DNA from: Uloborus plumipes
Lineage: Eukaryota > Arthropoda > Arachnida > Araneae > Uloboridae
NCBI GenBank assembly: GCA_038373865.1
Contig: JAXGGA010002238.1
Coordinates: 1 to 64,000 of the forward strand
Reading direction: 5' to 3'
DNA: 64,000 bases
Shown here: positions 32,077 through 43,624 of the stretch, piece after piece
Layout: every line of letters begins with the position of its first letter
Numbering within the stretch: the stretch's first letter is position 1
Position numbers and translations under genes: made by a program
Notes under the pieces: model-generated
What the model was told of the DNA's origin: nothing
Database searches by the model: none
What the model saw: only the letters and a program-made list of their open reading frames with translations

Positions 32077-32531
32077 ATCTATACACTACCAGAAAGTGAG
32101 TAAACCTTTGGTTATGTCTTCCTTTTTTTTGGAATAAATTCCTCAATTTTAGCAAAATCGGGAATATCAAATTTTTGTCATGGCAACTTCTAAGAGTGCT
32201 GTATCTTAACATTTTCCGTTATAAACATTGCCATATTTTTTTTCTGAATGCCAGGAGTAGCTAGTTTCCGTAGATATCAAACACTTTCATATTGCATGAG
32301 TTAGAAATTTTAAGAAAAAATTATTAAAAAACATCAATTTTTTGGTATTTTGAAGGTCCGGACAAACTTCGAGGACCCGTATCTCGGGAAATAAGTGGAG
32401 CAGGTAACTTTCCTTTTGGGCTTTTTCATACCTCTATACCATCAATCTGTGTACCAAATTAAAAAAAAATCCGAGTCGGTCGTGCGACCAACTTTTTTTT
32501 TTTCGGTGAGTTGGTATGGAATCGCTCATTA

Positions 32532-33375
32532 ATATTAAATTTCCATGTCTCTTAGGATTCTATTATTGTGTTGTAATGGTATTTCGTCAAAGTAGCTAGC
32601 AAGAGGTCTACTTTACGTGAATTAAACGAATAGGTGGTGTAAATAGTTCACTAATGATTGCAGGATAGTTATTAGTATTGTATGCAATGTTTGAGGTATT
32701 TGGCTACGTTGGTTATTGGTTCAAATGAGGGATGCGACATCGATGACAAAACATGGATGCTAGAAATTAAGACATCGATGGTGTTGATACTGTCTGATTT
32801 TCTTCGGTCGCTTATTTAGGCATGCGTCAGGTCTTACCAAACTAGGGGTGATGAGTGGGTAAGATAACAAGGGGAAGAATAATGGGAAGCATTTTCAACC
32901 GCATCAAACAACGATGATGCTCATTTCAAATACATAGTTTAGTTTAATATGTCAAAAGGATATAGCAAATGCAGGTTTTGAATTGAAAACTTCGGAAAGT
33001 TATCACCCACAACCCATCAACCACTTTTATAAGTGGGACTGTTCGCGAGTGTTAGGCGCGGTTTTCATGGACAGTTAGTACATGGTTCAAAATACAGTGA
33101 TGTATTCAAACATCGATGTTTCAAAAAATTTATCTTTTTAATATATTTCGTACGAATTTGAATGGTATAGTGGCCCCTCGCTACATATCACCTCGTTACA
33201 TCTGTTGTATAATTTATGTATAAATTTCCCTTCTGTTGGTCTTGTCCTTTTAAGAAAGGCGTTACATTATTTGAGAAATAGTAACAGCGAATTCCGATAG
33301 ATGGCGCCTTGAGTAATGCGTATTAAAAGCTGTTTCAGTCAGGAGATGGATCTCATGGATCTCCATGATACCGGT
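32532..33375. other. Unassigned DNA
   Basis: No gene or repeat terminus recognised. It lies between the foldback element and the hAT element. Confidence 0.35.
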
Positions 33376-33915
33376 TTGGCAACTAGAGATGTGCCGGATA
33401 TCCGTATCCGTATCCGCGGAGCTCCGCAGGGAAAAAAAGATCCGTATCCGATCCGGATCCGTTTCTTTTTTGGCGGATCTAAAACGGATCTTTTTTTTTT
33501 TTTTTTTTTAATTTTTAAAATGAATTACAATAATATACTATTATTTTCAAAAAAACAAAAGCGTTATAGGCATGAATTAAGTACTAATGTAAAGTGTATT
33601 CAATACAACTGTTCAGTATTGATTAAATTATTCATAATGAGATTGAAATTTAATGTTATAAAAATGTAACATAGAGAATAACTGATACTATTTATTGAGA
33701 TAACATGATACTATTCATGTTCTCCGTAGAACTGAAATAATTTATTTACATGTGCCCTGTAAAATTCACAGAAAAATAATAAGTGTAAAATAATATGCAA
33801 AACTAAAACATAATAAGTTGTTTAAAACCGATATTCATATTACTATTATGGTTTTCTGATGACTATAGTATATTTATAATTGACTGATATAATATGACTG
33901 ATAATAGATAATTGA

Positions 33916-33917
<2 letters not shown>

Positions 33918-33967
<50 letters not shown>
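33918..33967. repeat. (AT)n microsatellite
   Basis: About 25 uninterrupted AT dinucleotides, within the 3' untranslated part of the hAT element. Confidence 0.95.
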
Positions 33968-33969
<2 letters not shown>

Positions 33970-34013
33970 CAACCATTGGACGAAAATCACATCATCACAA
34001 TTAGTAGAAAAAG

Positions 34014-35836
34014 TTACATATCATAATCAAAATTAAGAAGTGGTAAATTGAACTTTAAAAATAGTAACTTGGCAGCTTTGTCCCCGGAAAGTCTATTTCG
34101 ATGTGGATCATAGACAATTCCTGCAGCACTAAAAAACTGCTCACTAGGAACGCTTGTTCCAGGGGCCGATAAATATATCCGAGCAATGTTACTAAGATCG
34201 CCAAATTTATTTCTGTTGATCTGCCAATACTTTAATGGGTCTTGGTCTCGGGATAATCTCTTCTCTTTAACATATTCTGTAATCAAATTAGCTTTTGTAT
34301 CTGTTATTTGATTGTCAAATTCCTCATCGCCACTGTCCAACATGTTAGCCATCGACTCTTCTAAGCTGGTGCAATGTTCTTTTCTCGCAATAATAGGTTC
34401 TTCGAGGCTTGCTGCAGATGTCGCGAGACTTACTTCCGTCGTTTCTAAGGCCATGAGTTTCTGTTTGATATCATCTATTAATAAGTCACTGAAAAATTTA
34501 CCTTTGTATCGTGGATCTAAAAATGTCGACATTTGGAAAAAAATATTGCTGTCGATGTCAGAAAAACGATTTTGTAATTCTATCTTTAAAGAACTCACAA
34601 AATCAACAACAGAAGCAGCGCTGATGTTCACACTTTCACCATTATTGGCAGAACTTCCCATCTCGTCATATACTTTGTTCAAGGCTCGTACCAGAGGAAT
34701 AACGTCAGAGATACATACGTTGTGTGAGCTCAATTTTTTTGTGGTTTCTTCCAGAGGCTTCAGTACGTTCACTAATTCATGAATTAAAATCCATTCTTCG
34801 GCATCCAGCTGTTCTATTTTATTATTAGAAGAATAAAGTGATAACGAGTCCTTGATGCAATCAAGTCTTTCCAACATATAATAGCTGGAATTCCAGCGTG
34901 TGGGAGAGTCTTGCAAAACTTTTAAGATTTTTTGATTGAGACGAACTTGCAATTTCTCTAATTCTTGCTTTGCCATTGTAGAATGGTTAAAATGTCCTGC
35001 AATTTTCCTGCACTTTGTAAGTAATAGGGAGATCGTATCAACTTTTTTAATAGCATGTTTGACCACCAGATGCAGTTGATGTGCTGTACAGTCGATATCA
35101 TTTATTTCAGACAAGGTAGTGGCGCGCTTCATATTGGATCCTCCATCTCTAACCATGCAGTGCACATTTTGTTTTGGAATATCTCATTCTTCCAACATAC
35201 TTAGAAATATTTCAGAAATGTAATCTCCAGTGTGTCGTTCTTCAAGAATCTCTGCTTTCAAAACGATATTTTTTCGCACGAAATCTTTGGTTATTCCATG
35301 ACAAGTTAATGATAACAAAGAAACTGCTGAGGAAGAGTCGGACCAAATATCTGAAGTAAAGGAGATTTTCTCAAAATGTTGCAACATTTTCTTTATTTTT
35401 GATGCCACTTTATCATAAAGTTCGGTACAAACTAGCTCTGTAAAATATTTTCTGCCTTTTAAAACATAATTTGGAACAACGTGATTCATCAATCTTCGGA
35501 ACCCTAGTTGGTCTACGTGCTGATAAGGTAAATCACATAAGGCTATCATTTCGGCTATTAAGTAGTCAATTTTTATTGACTTTGGGTTAGTATTATCCCA
35601 CTTTGTTGCTTTTGCTATGCAATCTTCTAAAAAAGTTTGACGGAATCCCCTTTTTGCAGCCTGTAAAGATGTTCCCGGTATTTCATCTTTTTTCTTTTTA
35701 ACGTTTTCTTCTAAGAATAAATTATATTCTTCGGGGTGCTTTCTCTCTAGATGGTTTCTAAGAGAAGTCGTTCCTTTACCTTTTCGGGAATATATCCCAT
35801 CGCAAATTTTGCACTTGGCGTTCACTTCACTCACTA
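34014..35836 (-). pseudogene. hAT transposase with one in-frame stop
   Basis: One continuous minus-strand frame of about 607 codons, broken only by TGA at 35186-35184. Order of parts: a BED zinc finger near residues 8-31 (CKICDGIYSRKG ... LRNHLERKH); FTSDIWSDSS with the first catalytic Asp; after the stop, CMVRDGGSNM with the second Asp, closely followed by DCTAHQLHL (the C-x2-H feature of hAT enzymes); and a C-terminal dimerisation region with LKYWQINRN, IARIYLSAPGTSVPSEQFFS and AAG. Size and order fit ZBED-type hAT transposases. The frame begins with GTG, and just upstream (toward higher coordinates) TTATTTTACAG resembles a 3' splice site, so the true start may lie in an upstream exon between 35840 and 36480. 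The rest looks intact, indicating recent loss or possibly stop readthrough. Confidence 0.94.
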
Positions 35837-36604
35837 CTGTAAAATAAGTTCATATGGTACTGCTGAACTTTTTAGTCAACATAGTTTTGTACTTGCATAG
35901 AGCAGAATGAATATCCAAATTCAATTCTACGGTATGCACAGAAAAAAAAAGAAAAAAAAAAAAGGAGAAAAAAAAACCCTCATTGGCGAGAGAACGACGG
36001 GGAGTAGACCTAAGTCTGGACAATATGGCACCTTCGTTTAGGAAAGATAAGTTTGGCTGTTGCACCTGTCAATGTCAATCGCGCTTACTTTTTTTCGATT
36101 TCATTCGAGGCGGATTAATCACAGTCGACTAGCACAAATGTGGTATGTGCACTTTTTTTTTTTTTATAATCAAAATTGAGTTATTGTCACCAGATGGTTC
36201 CTTATGAATTATTTTACCAATAGACGAAATTTTACGGCCATTTGTGAATAAAGAATATTTTTTTAAGAACTTGAAAAAAAGTGGAATCTGGATCAAATAC
36301 TTGGCGGCATAAAACTTTAAAGATCATTTTCTCATTTTGAGCTCAACTGCAGATGTCACTTTTGTGCTTATCACGGCAGAACATTTATCTCCATCTGAGT
36401 TCTTTTAATCCCCCCCCCCCCGGGTTACGCCACAAAAAACGTGCTGATGATTCGGACAACAGAGCGGGGGGGGGGGGGGTACCAAATGAGCTCGAATTTA
36501 AAAAGGGGGAAAAAGATCCGTATCCGCGGATCTCGACACGAATGATCCGTATCCGTATCCGCGGATCTGCATTTTTCCTGATCCGGCACATCTCTATTGG
36601 CAAC

Positions 36605-36878
36605 AAAATTCCACTACCGGTAGAAAGCGCTGCTGCAACCTTAATTTGTTTACATCCCGTAGACTAGCGTTTTAAATAAGGGCATTTAAAAAAAAAATTC
36701 CTGAATTTTTGGAAATTTGAAGCTGTTTTTGCAATGAAAGCTGTTTAGAGAGGCATGGAACACTCTGCCTCACCCTACGTTTATAATATATTTTGCATTC
36801 GGCGCGTTTAATTTTTGCTTATGAAGCAATCCTTTTAAAACCAAAACTGATCTTCTGTCACTTTGCTGAAAAGCTTGA
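36605..36878. other. Unassigned DNA
   Basis: Short spacer between the hAT element and the Helitron-like pair; nothing recognised. Confidence 0.35.
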
Positions 36879-37396
36879 TCTATATACATAAAAGACTGCT
36901 TTTGTATGCGTATGTCCGGGGTAAACTTCAAAACTACTGGACCGATTTTAACCATTTTTTCACCGCAGATAGCTGCAGTAACAGGGAGCAGGATAAGCTA
37001 TAATTTATTTCTAAAAAGCTTAGTTTAAAAAAGTTATTATGGAAAATAGTAAATTTCATGTACTTTCCCCATTAAATGATTACATTTTCAGTACATTGTT
37101 GCAAAAATTTGGTTGCCTCGCAACAACAATATTAATAGTAATCATGATGAAAATTTTGAACCAAGGCTTCTCTGGAGTAAGTATGAAATTTATTGCTTTC
37201 TTAGGATTTTTATATTCATCTATGCCAATAATCGATACCGGGTTAAATAAAAAGAGAATTGATATTGGCAACAGTTAGAAAACAGAAAATGACTTTTTGG
37301 AAAATCACACGGATAAAATAAATAACGCATTTAAGTTTGATTTCACGTTCTTCTTCACACCCATTTTAACTCGTGCGACGCCGGGCACATCAGCTA
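36879..37396 (+). mobile_element. Helitron-like element, 518 bp
   Basis: Starts TCTATATACATAAAAGACTG after an A and ends CGTGCGACGCCGGGCACATC-AGCTA, abutting the next element. The start, the ACGCCGGGCA-type 3' end and the CTACTGGACCGATTTTAACC word at 36934 recur in Helitron-like repeats of arthropods (recollection). Non-coding. Confidence 0.6.
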
Positions 37397-38776
37397 TCTT
37401 AATACTATTATAAATGCGAAAGTTTGGATGTTTGGATGTTTGGATGTTTGTTCCTCTTTCACGCAAAAACTACTGAATGGATTTTAATGAAACTTTTACC
37501 ATAATGTAGCTTATACATCAGAATAACACATAGGCTATAATTTATAACGATATTCGAAAAAGTTTGATTGGTAGCGCTTTTTTCATTCCAATTTAAGGTA
37601 CATTTTTCGCATAAATCAGCGAAGGCTTCCAGCAAAGTAATTCAGTATTTAGTGCATCATCTCAACTCCCTGTCGATAGCTAGAATTGCGTATATCATTT
37701 CCGCTTTTTGCATTAAATGTTCAAGGCTTTTCTCAAGTCAAATCAAAAAGTATTTTTTTTTTCAGCTTCATGGTTTTTACATAGACATTGGAAACGAACG
37801 CGCCAGCTCTTGAACGAGCTTTTACTCTATGATTTGTATTTTAAAACATTAGTAGATTGTTCACGGCGTCAATTATTTTCTCGAATTTTGTAAATATGTG
37901 TTTTAGAGTATCGGTAACGTAACCGCTAGAAGAGATTGGCAACTAATAAATGGATTAGGTTCATTATTTTCGAATTTGATGGAGCTTTAAATACAACTTA
38001 ACGGTATTTCTTAAATTTCTTTGCTTTGATTGGTCACTTTCTCTGGTACTTATAATAGGGCAGTTCCTTAGTATCCGATTGAACAGGAATTTGGCCAAAT
38101 TTGCTGCAAGATTTTAATAACTGAGATTCTCGGCGATTTTTTCAACTGACGCCTATTTTTGTGCCGAAGACTACGTAATAATACTTTACTTTTTACACGA
38201 CGTAACCAAAATAAACCGATTATTGTCTGATATTTATCGACTGCAGCAAAATATCCATCATCGATATAATACTCCCACATTTGAAAAGTTCAGTTTTTTT
38301 TCTTTTGTTTTCCGATTCCGAATGTATCCATTAAAAACCTTTTTAAAATTATGTCAAAAAGTAAAGTAATCCACATACTAAATTAATAAAACCCTTAAAC
38401 AAGACTAAAATTACCACTAATTTGCATTTTTGCATAAATAACTGCTAAATGTTCCCTATTAATTTCGAAATCATTTAGGACAAAAACTTTTAACGTCATT
38501 TTGTGGTCAGCAATAGTATCTCAGAATTTGACAACTATTTCTCTGTGACAAAAATTAGTGACATAATAATACTTAATGTATTTTCATAAAGTAAGTAGGG
38601 GAGCAAAATTATCCTAGGTATCCCAAAACAGTTACGCAAAAATTTGGCGACATTTTAAAAATCGACAAACGGTGTGTTCTGAGTTCTTTCAGTTCAGGAA
38701 AAAAAAACAAAGGTGAGTATATAAATTGTTTCTCAATATTATTATTGACCCAGGCAACGCCGGGTATTTTTGCTAG
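37397..38776 (+). mobile_element. Helitron-like element, 1380 bp
   Basis: Starts TCTTAATACTATTATAAATG directly after the previous element and ends CAACGCCGGGTATTTTTGCTAG followed by T. The TC start, CTAG end and A/T insertion context fit Helitrons. The 5' part has a TTTGGATG triple repeat at about 37424-37450. No Rep/helicase frame is recognised, so it is non-autonomous. Confidence 0.7.
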
Positions 38777-39404
38777 TGATTTATAAATTTCTCCATTGCA
38801 GAGGTGCCCAAAAGGGGGGAGGGGGATTATGGCGTAAGCTGCAACATCAACATTTTAGGGGGGGATTTTTTAAACTAATTTATTTATTTAAATTATTTAT
38901 TATTATTTTTTTAAAATTAAATTATTTATTTTTTTATAAATTATTTATTAATTTAATTATTTAATTTAAATTATTTCTTTTTTATTATTTTTATTTATTT
39001 ATTTTGTGTGTGCTTGGAGTGCGGAAGAGAAAAAAAGCGATTATATTCTGCGCATAATTAATACTTTTAAAAAATTAATAATAAAAAAGAGTTTAAAAAA
39101 AATAATATTTAAAAAATAAATAAGCAATATTTAAAAAAAATAAAAATAAATAAATAATATTTAAAAAAAAATTAAAACTAAATAAATAATATTTAAAAAA
39201 AAATTAAAACTAAATAATATTTAAAAAAATAAAATAAAAAGGGGCAAAAAGAAAAAATACAAAAGGGTTGTGAAAATTTTTGGGGGGGAGGGGATTTGCG
39301 CCATCGAGTTTGAGGGGGGATGGTCACTCCTGCTCCATTGTACATAAACAAAAAAAACAATTAATCAAGTAAAGTAATAATGATATGTAATTCAAATAAT
39401 ATTT
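38777..39404. repeat. A/T low-complexity region
   Basis: Dominated by AATTATTTATT and TAAATAATATTTAAAAAAA words, from about 38870 to 39240, with near-tandem copies of about 40-45 bp around 39080-39230. It is bounded by G-rich AGGGGGGA spots near 38815, 38858 and 39280-39320. No gene. Confidence 0.7.
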
Positions 39405-39469
39405 TTAGTGGTCATTGAATTCACATGAGAACTGAAATGAAATATGAGAAAGTAAATAACTTTTAAATA

Positions 39470-39638
39470 ATACTTTTGAACATATCTCTTTCGTGGGGAT
39501 AATCGCGTGCGATATCAGACCTCTCGCATCCGCTGCCCGAAAAGCGCCGGCTACCTCCCGTCGGTCTCCCGCTGACATCGCAGAAAACTCGGGGTCCTCG
39601 GCGAAATTCTCCTTCCCCTTCTCCGTCAACACAGTCAT
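39470..39638 (-). CDS. Candidate GC-rich first coding exon (unknown gene)
   Basis: An ATG at 39638-39636 on the minus strand opens a frame beginning MTVLTEKGKENFAEDPEFS and continuing AMSAGDRREVAGAFRAADAR. The segment is strikingly GC-rich with many CpGs, in contrast to the AT-only DNA on both sides. Charged, alanine-rich residues are in keeping with a soluble protein. Upstream of the ATG the minus strand has GC-rich, CpG-bearing sequence (to about 39710) with TTTTCCGCCGCC, compatible with a TATA-less promoter and 5' UTR. The exon end is uncertain; an A-GTATTA near 39470 could be a weak donor, and the frame stays open to 39405. I do not recognise the protein and see no second exon. It may be real or a fragment of captured host sequence. 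Confidence 0.35.
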
Positions 39639-39769
39639 TTTACCCCAGCGTCATCTTTTGGCGGCGGAAAAATCGGGACATTTTTTCGGCGCGTAGCCAA
39701 AGGAGATGAGGCTCCTTCCTTTTAGACTCCCTGGGTGGTCACAAAAAATCAATTTTCGAATTTCTTTTG

Positions 39770-41110
39770 CGGCACCCTCCTAAAATGTGTCAATGTGCCG
39801 CAAAGAGGGTAAAGTTAAGAAAAACAGCGATTTTTAGCCAAAAATTGTAGTTTTTACTCGGTAAAACCAAAACTACTGATCCTAGAAGCAGGGCCGCCGC
39901 TACCAGAGATGGGGCCCGGTACCAATTTTAATGCCGGGCCCCCCATGCACCCCCTCCAATTGCATATTTTTATGCCGTCGTTTCAGCACATTTGCAATTG
40001 TAAAAAAAAAAAAAATGGAGAAAAATAATTTTTTTCGGAAAACTTTTTTTTTTAGTTACGAAACAAAGTGTGCATCTGATTTTATTTTCACGTTATTTGT
40101 ATCGCCAGATGATTTTAATATTTCTTTTTACACGAAACGACAAGTTTGAAAACAGAAAAACACAATTTTTGACGTTTGGTTCGATAAACTTCAAAATTAA
40201 TAGTTTGAAATCGCATTCTCACATGTAATATTGCATTGTTTAGTTGCTTATAACTGAATTTTTAAATTTTAATGTAAATTTAAAAATTGTAATTCGAAGT
40301 TTTTGTAAAAATACATTTTTAAATACAGTATCTGGATAAAGAAAAAGTTGGATAACTTTTCATGTCTGAGATAAGTGTCCCCGAGCTACTTGATTCTTGT
40401 TCTTAAAGTGCAAGAGACATTTGTCAATGACAGTTTAGACTTGGTTTGACGAGTTTCTGTAGCTTTTGGAAAGCGGTGCATTTTCCTTTGCGCAAGCGTG
40501 TTTCATTCATTAGTGTTTGTATAATCAATTGTTTCATATTGAGAATCGGCAATGGAAAGCGAGATTTTTTTTTTTTAAACAGTTTTTTTTTTAATGGAAT
40601 TATTGACACTATTACTGGAAAAACATGTTCATTACCTTACGGGCCCCCCAAAGCTCCGGGCCCGGTACCAGAGGTCCAGTATCCCCCCTCAAACGGCGGC
40701 CCTGCCTAGAAGCTTTATTTTGGTCTCATTTTGTAGGAAATTTTATTCTCTTTTAGTCTAATATTATTTAAAGTTTCGAAAAAAAGATTGAATATTTTTC
40801 AGAATTTTCACAAGTCAGGCTGCAGCGTAAATCCTCGAAATTGCAAGTAACATGGGGAATTTTTTTTTCAACTAATCTTTTGAGGCACCCCCCTAAAATG
40901 TGCCAATAGACTAGAAAATGAGATTTGCAAAGTTTTAGCTTAATCGGATAATATTAACACGTGCCTCAAAGTGGGTAAAGTTACGAAAAACAGCGATTTT
41001 TAGCCAAAAATCGTAGTTTTTCCTCTGTAAAACCAAAACTATTCATCTTAGAAACTTTATTTTGGTCTCATTTTGTAGGAAATTTCATTCTCGTTAAGTG
41101 CTATCCCATT
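39770..41110 (+). repeat. Direct duplication interrupted by a hAT MITE
   Basis: A segment with GGCACCC(T/C)CCTAAAATGTG, AAAACAGCGATTTTTAGCCA, GTAAAACCAAAACTA and TTTATTTTGGTCTCATTTTG occurs twice: 39770-39888 continued at 40713-40760, and 40885-41090. The first copy is cut by the 816-bp MITE, showing that the duplication is older than the insertion. No coding function seen. Confidence 0.75.
39889..40704. mobile_element. hAT MITE, 816 bp, copy 2
   Basis: The ends CAGGGCCGCCG and CGGCGGCCCTG are perfect inverses with a perfect 8-bp TSD, CCTAGAAG (39881-39888, 40705-40712). It is aligned end to end and in the same orientation with 13434-14257. The left terminal base differs in that copy (CAAGG against CAGGG), so this one retains the cleaner termini. 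Confidence 0.95.
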
Positions 41111-43624
41111 CATTTTTGCTATCATGTCCAAAGTATTTATTTGGCATTTTTCAGGTTAAATCGTAGAGTATATCAAAAATAAGAAATTTTCATGCAAAAA
41201 CCTAAAAGCATTACAATATTCAATTACATTTATTTGCTTATTGTTGGATTTACTTTGTCAATTAAAAAAGGGGTATTTTCGCGGTACTTTAGAAATAAAT
41301 GAAACAAATTTCTGTGTTAAAATAGAGGAATTAAGGGGTTAAGACGGAAAGCAAAGAGTTAAAATGACAATAAAAGCTTTAATGCACCTTTATACTTATA
41401 CTGTTAAATTATATAACATCATTTTACTACTCTTTACATACAAATTAAGTTGCTGATGGCTTGGATGGGATACCTTTTGATAAATGAGGAAACTGTGCCT
41501 GCATTTAGCATACAGCATTAACTTGTAATAAAAGCTACCGTTGCTCTTTGTCTTTCGTCAAAGAGGAACTGAAGCCTGGAATTAATTTTACACCTCTTTC
41601 AGCTGTGTCATGGAACATCATAAAACTATTTACTGTCTTTTTAGCTTTAGTATAAAATTGGTTTTTACACGATTTATAGGAGTATATATTGCAATCGTCC
41701 CTAGGCTGCAGCTTTTTAATTTCACAACAAGAAAGTTTCAATTTTCGCCTGAATTGCTTATTTCTAATATTCTCATCTTCTGTATCTGCTTTGAATTGCT
41801 TTTAAGCCTCTAAATTGTCTTTGTTAAATAAAAACTGGATGAGATTTCTTATCCCAATACACAACAGCCCAAGCGAGAATTTTCTCTCCTTCTACCGCGT
41901 ATCGAGAAGGAAAAACGATTGACCAATCAAATGACAGTATTTTTAGTATATCTCACTCGCGTTACATCAAGATTCGCGTGTGCATTTTGCTTTAACTTTC
42001 TGGTTTAGCTTAGCCTCCGAAATAGATGGCAAAAAGCTTCGAGAGCCAAATATTAAAAGCATTCGGACAGATTAAGGTGTTGTGTTTCAGGAATTTAAAA
42101 ATATTAGAATTTTAAATCGCAATTAGTACATCTTTTCAACACATACGAGCATTCAAGCGTAAGCGAAGTAAAGTGTCGAAATACAGAATACGAATTCATT
42201 TCAATGTATCAAATGCTTCGACTAAACATGAAAAAATTTATAAATACTTTTAAAAAATAATACTAATATTTAAAAATATTTGTTAAATTAAATCATTTAA
42301 CTTCATGACTTTGTTTTCAGCGCTATTTTGACTTTATCGCAATAATAGTTTTAAATTCAGGCTTTAAGTAAAAGTCCCCTTTTTGCGTTACTCATTTTTG
42401 CTTTCGCAATAATAGTTGTATTTTCAGTCCTTAAATGCTAAATAAAGAAAAATCACATGTCTGGGCAGGGCAAAAAAAGGCCTTAAATCCATCTAAAGTT
42501 TTTAAAATGGAGAAATTTCATATCGCACTATGACGAGATAAAAAATTAATTTAAAAATACTCTTTCGAAAACTTGAAATCCAAAATATTTTACTACTTCA
42601 TTATATTGTTTTTATTTTTTGGGGGGGGGGGTGCAGCACATAAAGCTCGAGCTCAATGTCCTACAAAGTCGTGCCCTGTGTCTAGGTATCACTTTTTCAA
42701 AGCGTGTATTTAAAACATTTGTTGTTTGAGAGGGGTAAAAATTACTGCATGTGCTGCGCTTTTCGCAATGATTTTGATAGACTCAATTTTGCTTTTCACA
42801 ATATTTTGGGCTTTTCGCAATAAGATATATGTATTCACTCTCTAAATATTAAGTACAAGTCCCTATTTTTGGAGAAATGCATAAGAGAAAAATGGAGATC
42901 CTAAATCACATGTCTGCGGATCTTTTTTCCAAAATGCATTTAAAACACTTTATGTTTGAGAATTGAACAAAAAAAATTCATGTTTTATGCTTTTGCTATC
43001 ATTTTAAGAATTGAAAAACGATGATTCAATAATTCTGCGAGGAAAAATTAAACTTAAATAAGATACGATAAAAACGAAATGCTCCCTCCTCCCCTGATAG
43101 AAAATAGAATTTGAGTAAAGAGCTTATTTTATTAAAGGAAATGTACCCCCCCCCCCCCCGGGTTAGATCGACACCCTGGTTAAGTAGATATATAAATTCA
43201 AGTTTTGGGCATACCTTAAAGTAATTTCAATTTGGAAAATTTTGGCCAATTAATCAGTGAAACAAGATGACTATAGATAATCGGCAAAGTTGCAGAGTTC
43301 CAATTACTGCCGATAAATGGATGCCGCACCCAAATTCAAACTCAAAATAAAAAAAAATCTTTACTCTCAATGTAAAAACATACTAAACCACATTTTCAAA
43401 ACTTATAAACATTATGGCACACTCCGCGTTCACAAAAAATGGAATACACAAACAGCTTCTCACTGCAGAGTAAGGCAACTCCCGTCTTCTTATCCTGTCG
43501 TAAACTTCTCGGCGCGATTCTAGATACCTTAAATTAGAAGTGGCTTTGAGATTAGCGATTATTCGTGTCTCACGAAATGTGACGTCACGGGGCACAAAAA
43601 ACCCGTATTCTCGGTATCGACTAT
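41111..43624. other. Unassigned AT-rich DNA
   Basis: No gene or TE terminus recognised in about 2.5 kb. G-run near 42620-42630 and C-run near 43146-43158. A perfect TGACGTCA palindrome lies at 43580-43587, just before the satellite array. Confidence 0.4.

Larger units (their letters stand above)
29064..32527. mobile_element. 3.46-kb foldback element with mirrored ORFs
   Basis: The ends GAGTGATTCCATACCAACTC and its inverse (GAGTTGGTATGGAATCGCTC, one mismatch) are followed inward by inverted homology over about 1.41 kb: 29064-30476 against 30603-32527. The right arm holds a nested 495-bp hAT insertion. The spacer is 126 bp. A 4-bp ATTA on both sides (29060-29063, 32528-32531) is a plausible TSD. 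No transposase recognised; superfamily not assigned. Confidence 0.85.
33384..36596 (-). mobile_element. hAT transposon, nearly autonomous, 3213 bp
   Basis: The ends TAGAGATGTGCCGGAT and ATCCGGCACATCTCTA are exact inverses, flanked by a perfect 8-bp TSD, TTGGCAAC (33376-33383, 36597-36604). Subterminal arrays of the word ATCCGT and GCGGATC occur at both ends. A transposase gene lies on the minus strand. An (AT)n tract (33918-33967) and poly-A stretches (near 35941) lie between the gene and the ends. Confidence 0.96.

Noticed and set aside
31747..32212. ORFs rich in Glu-Pro-Ser-Arg repeats
   Set aside because: They are translations of the CCCGAG hexamer arrays of the nested MITE.
33340..33372. 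ATGGATCTCATGGATCTCCATG as a regulatory palindrome
   Set aside because: The inverted match is imperfect and the words are direct repeats as much as inverted; no context supports function.
33316..33669. 117-codon plus-strand ORF over the left hAT end
   Set aside because: It crosses the TSD and TIR and reads the ATCCGT array as Arg-Ile repeats; not a gene.
34312..34782. 156-codon plus-strand ORF
   Set aside because: It is antisense to the hAT transposase, whose domain motifs are on the minus strand.
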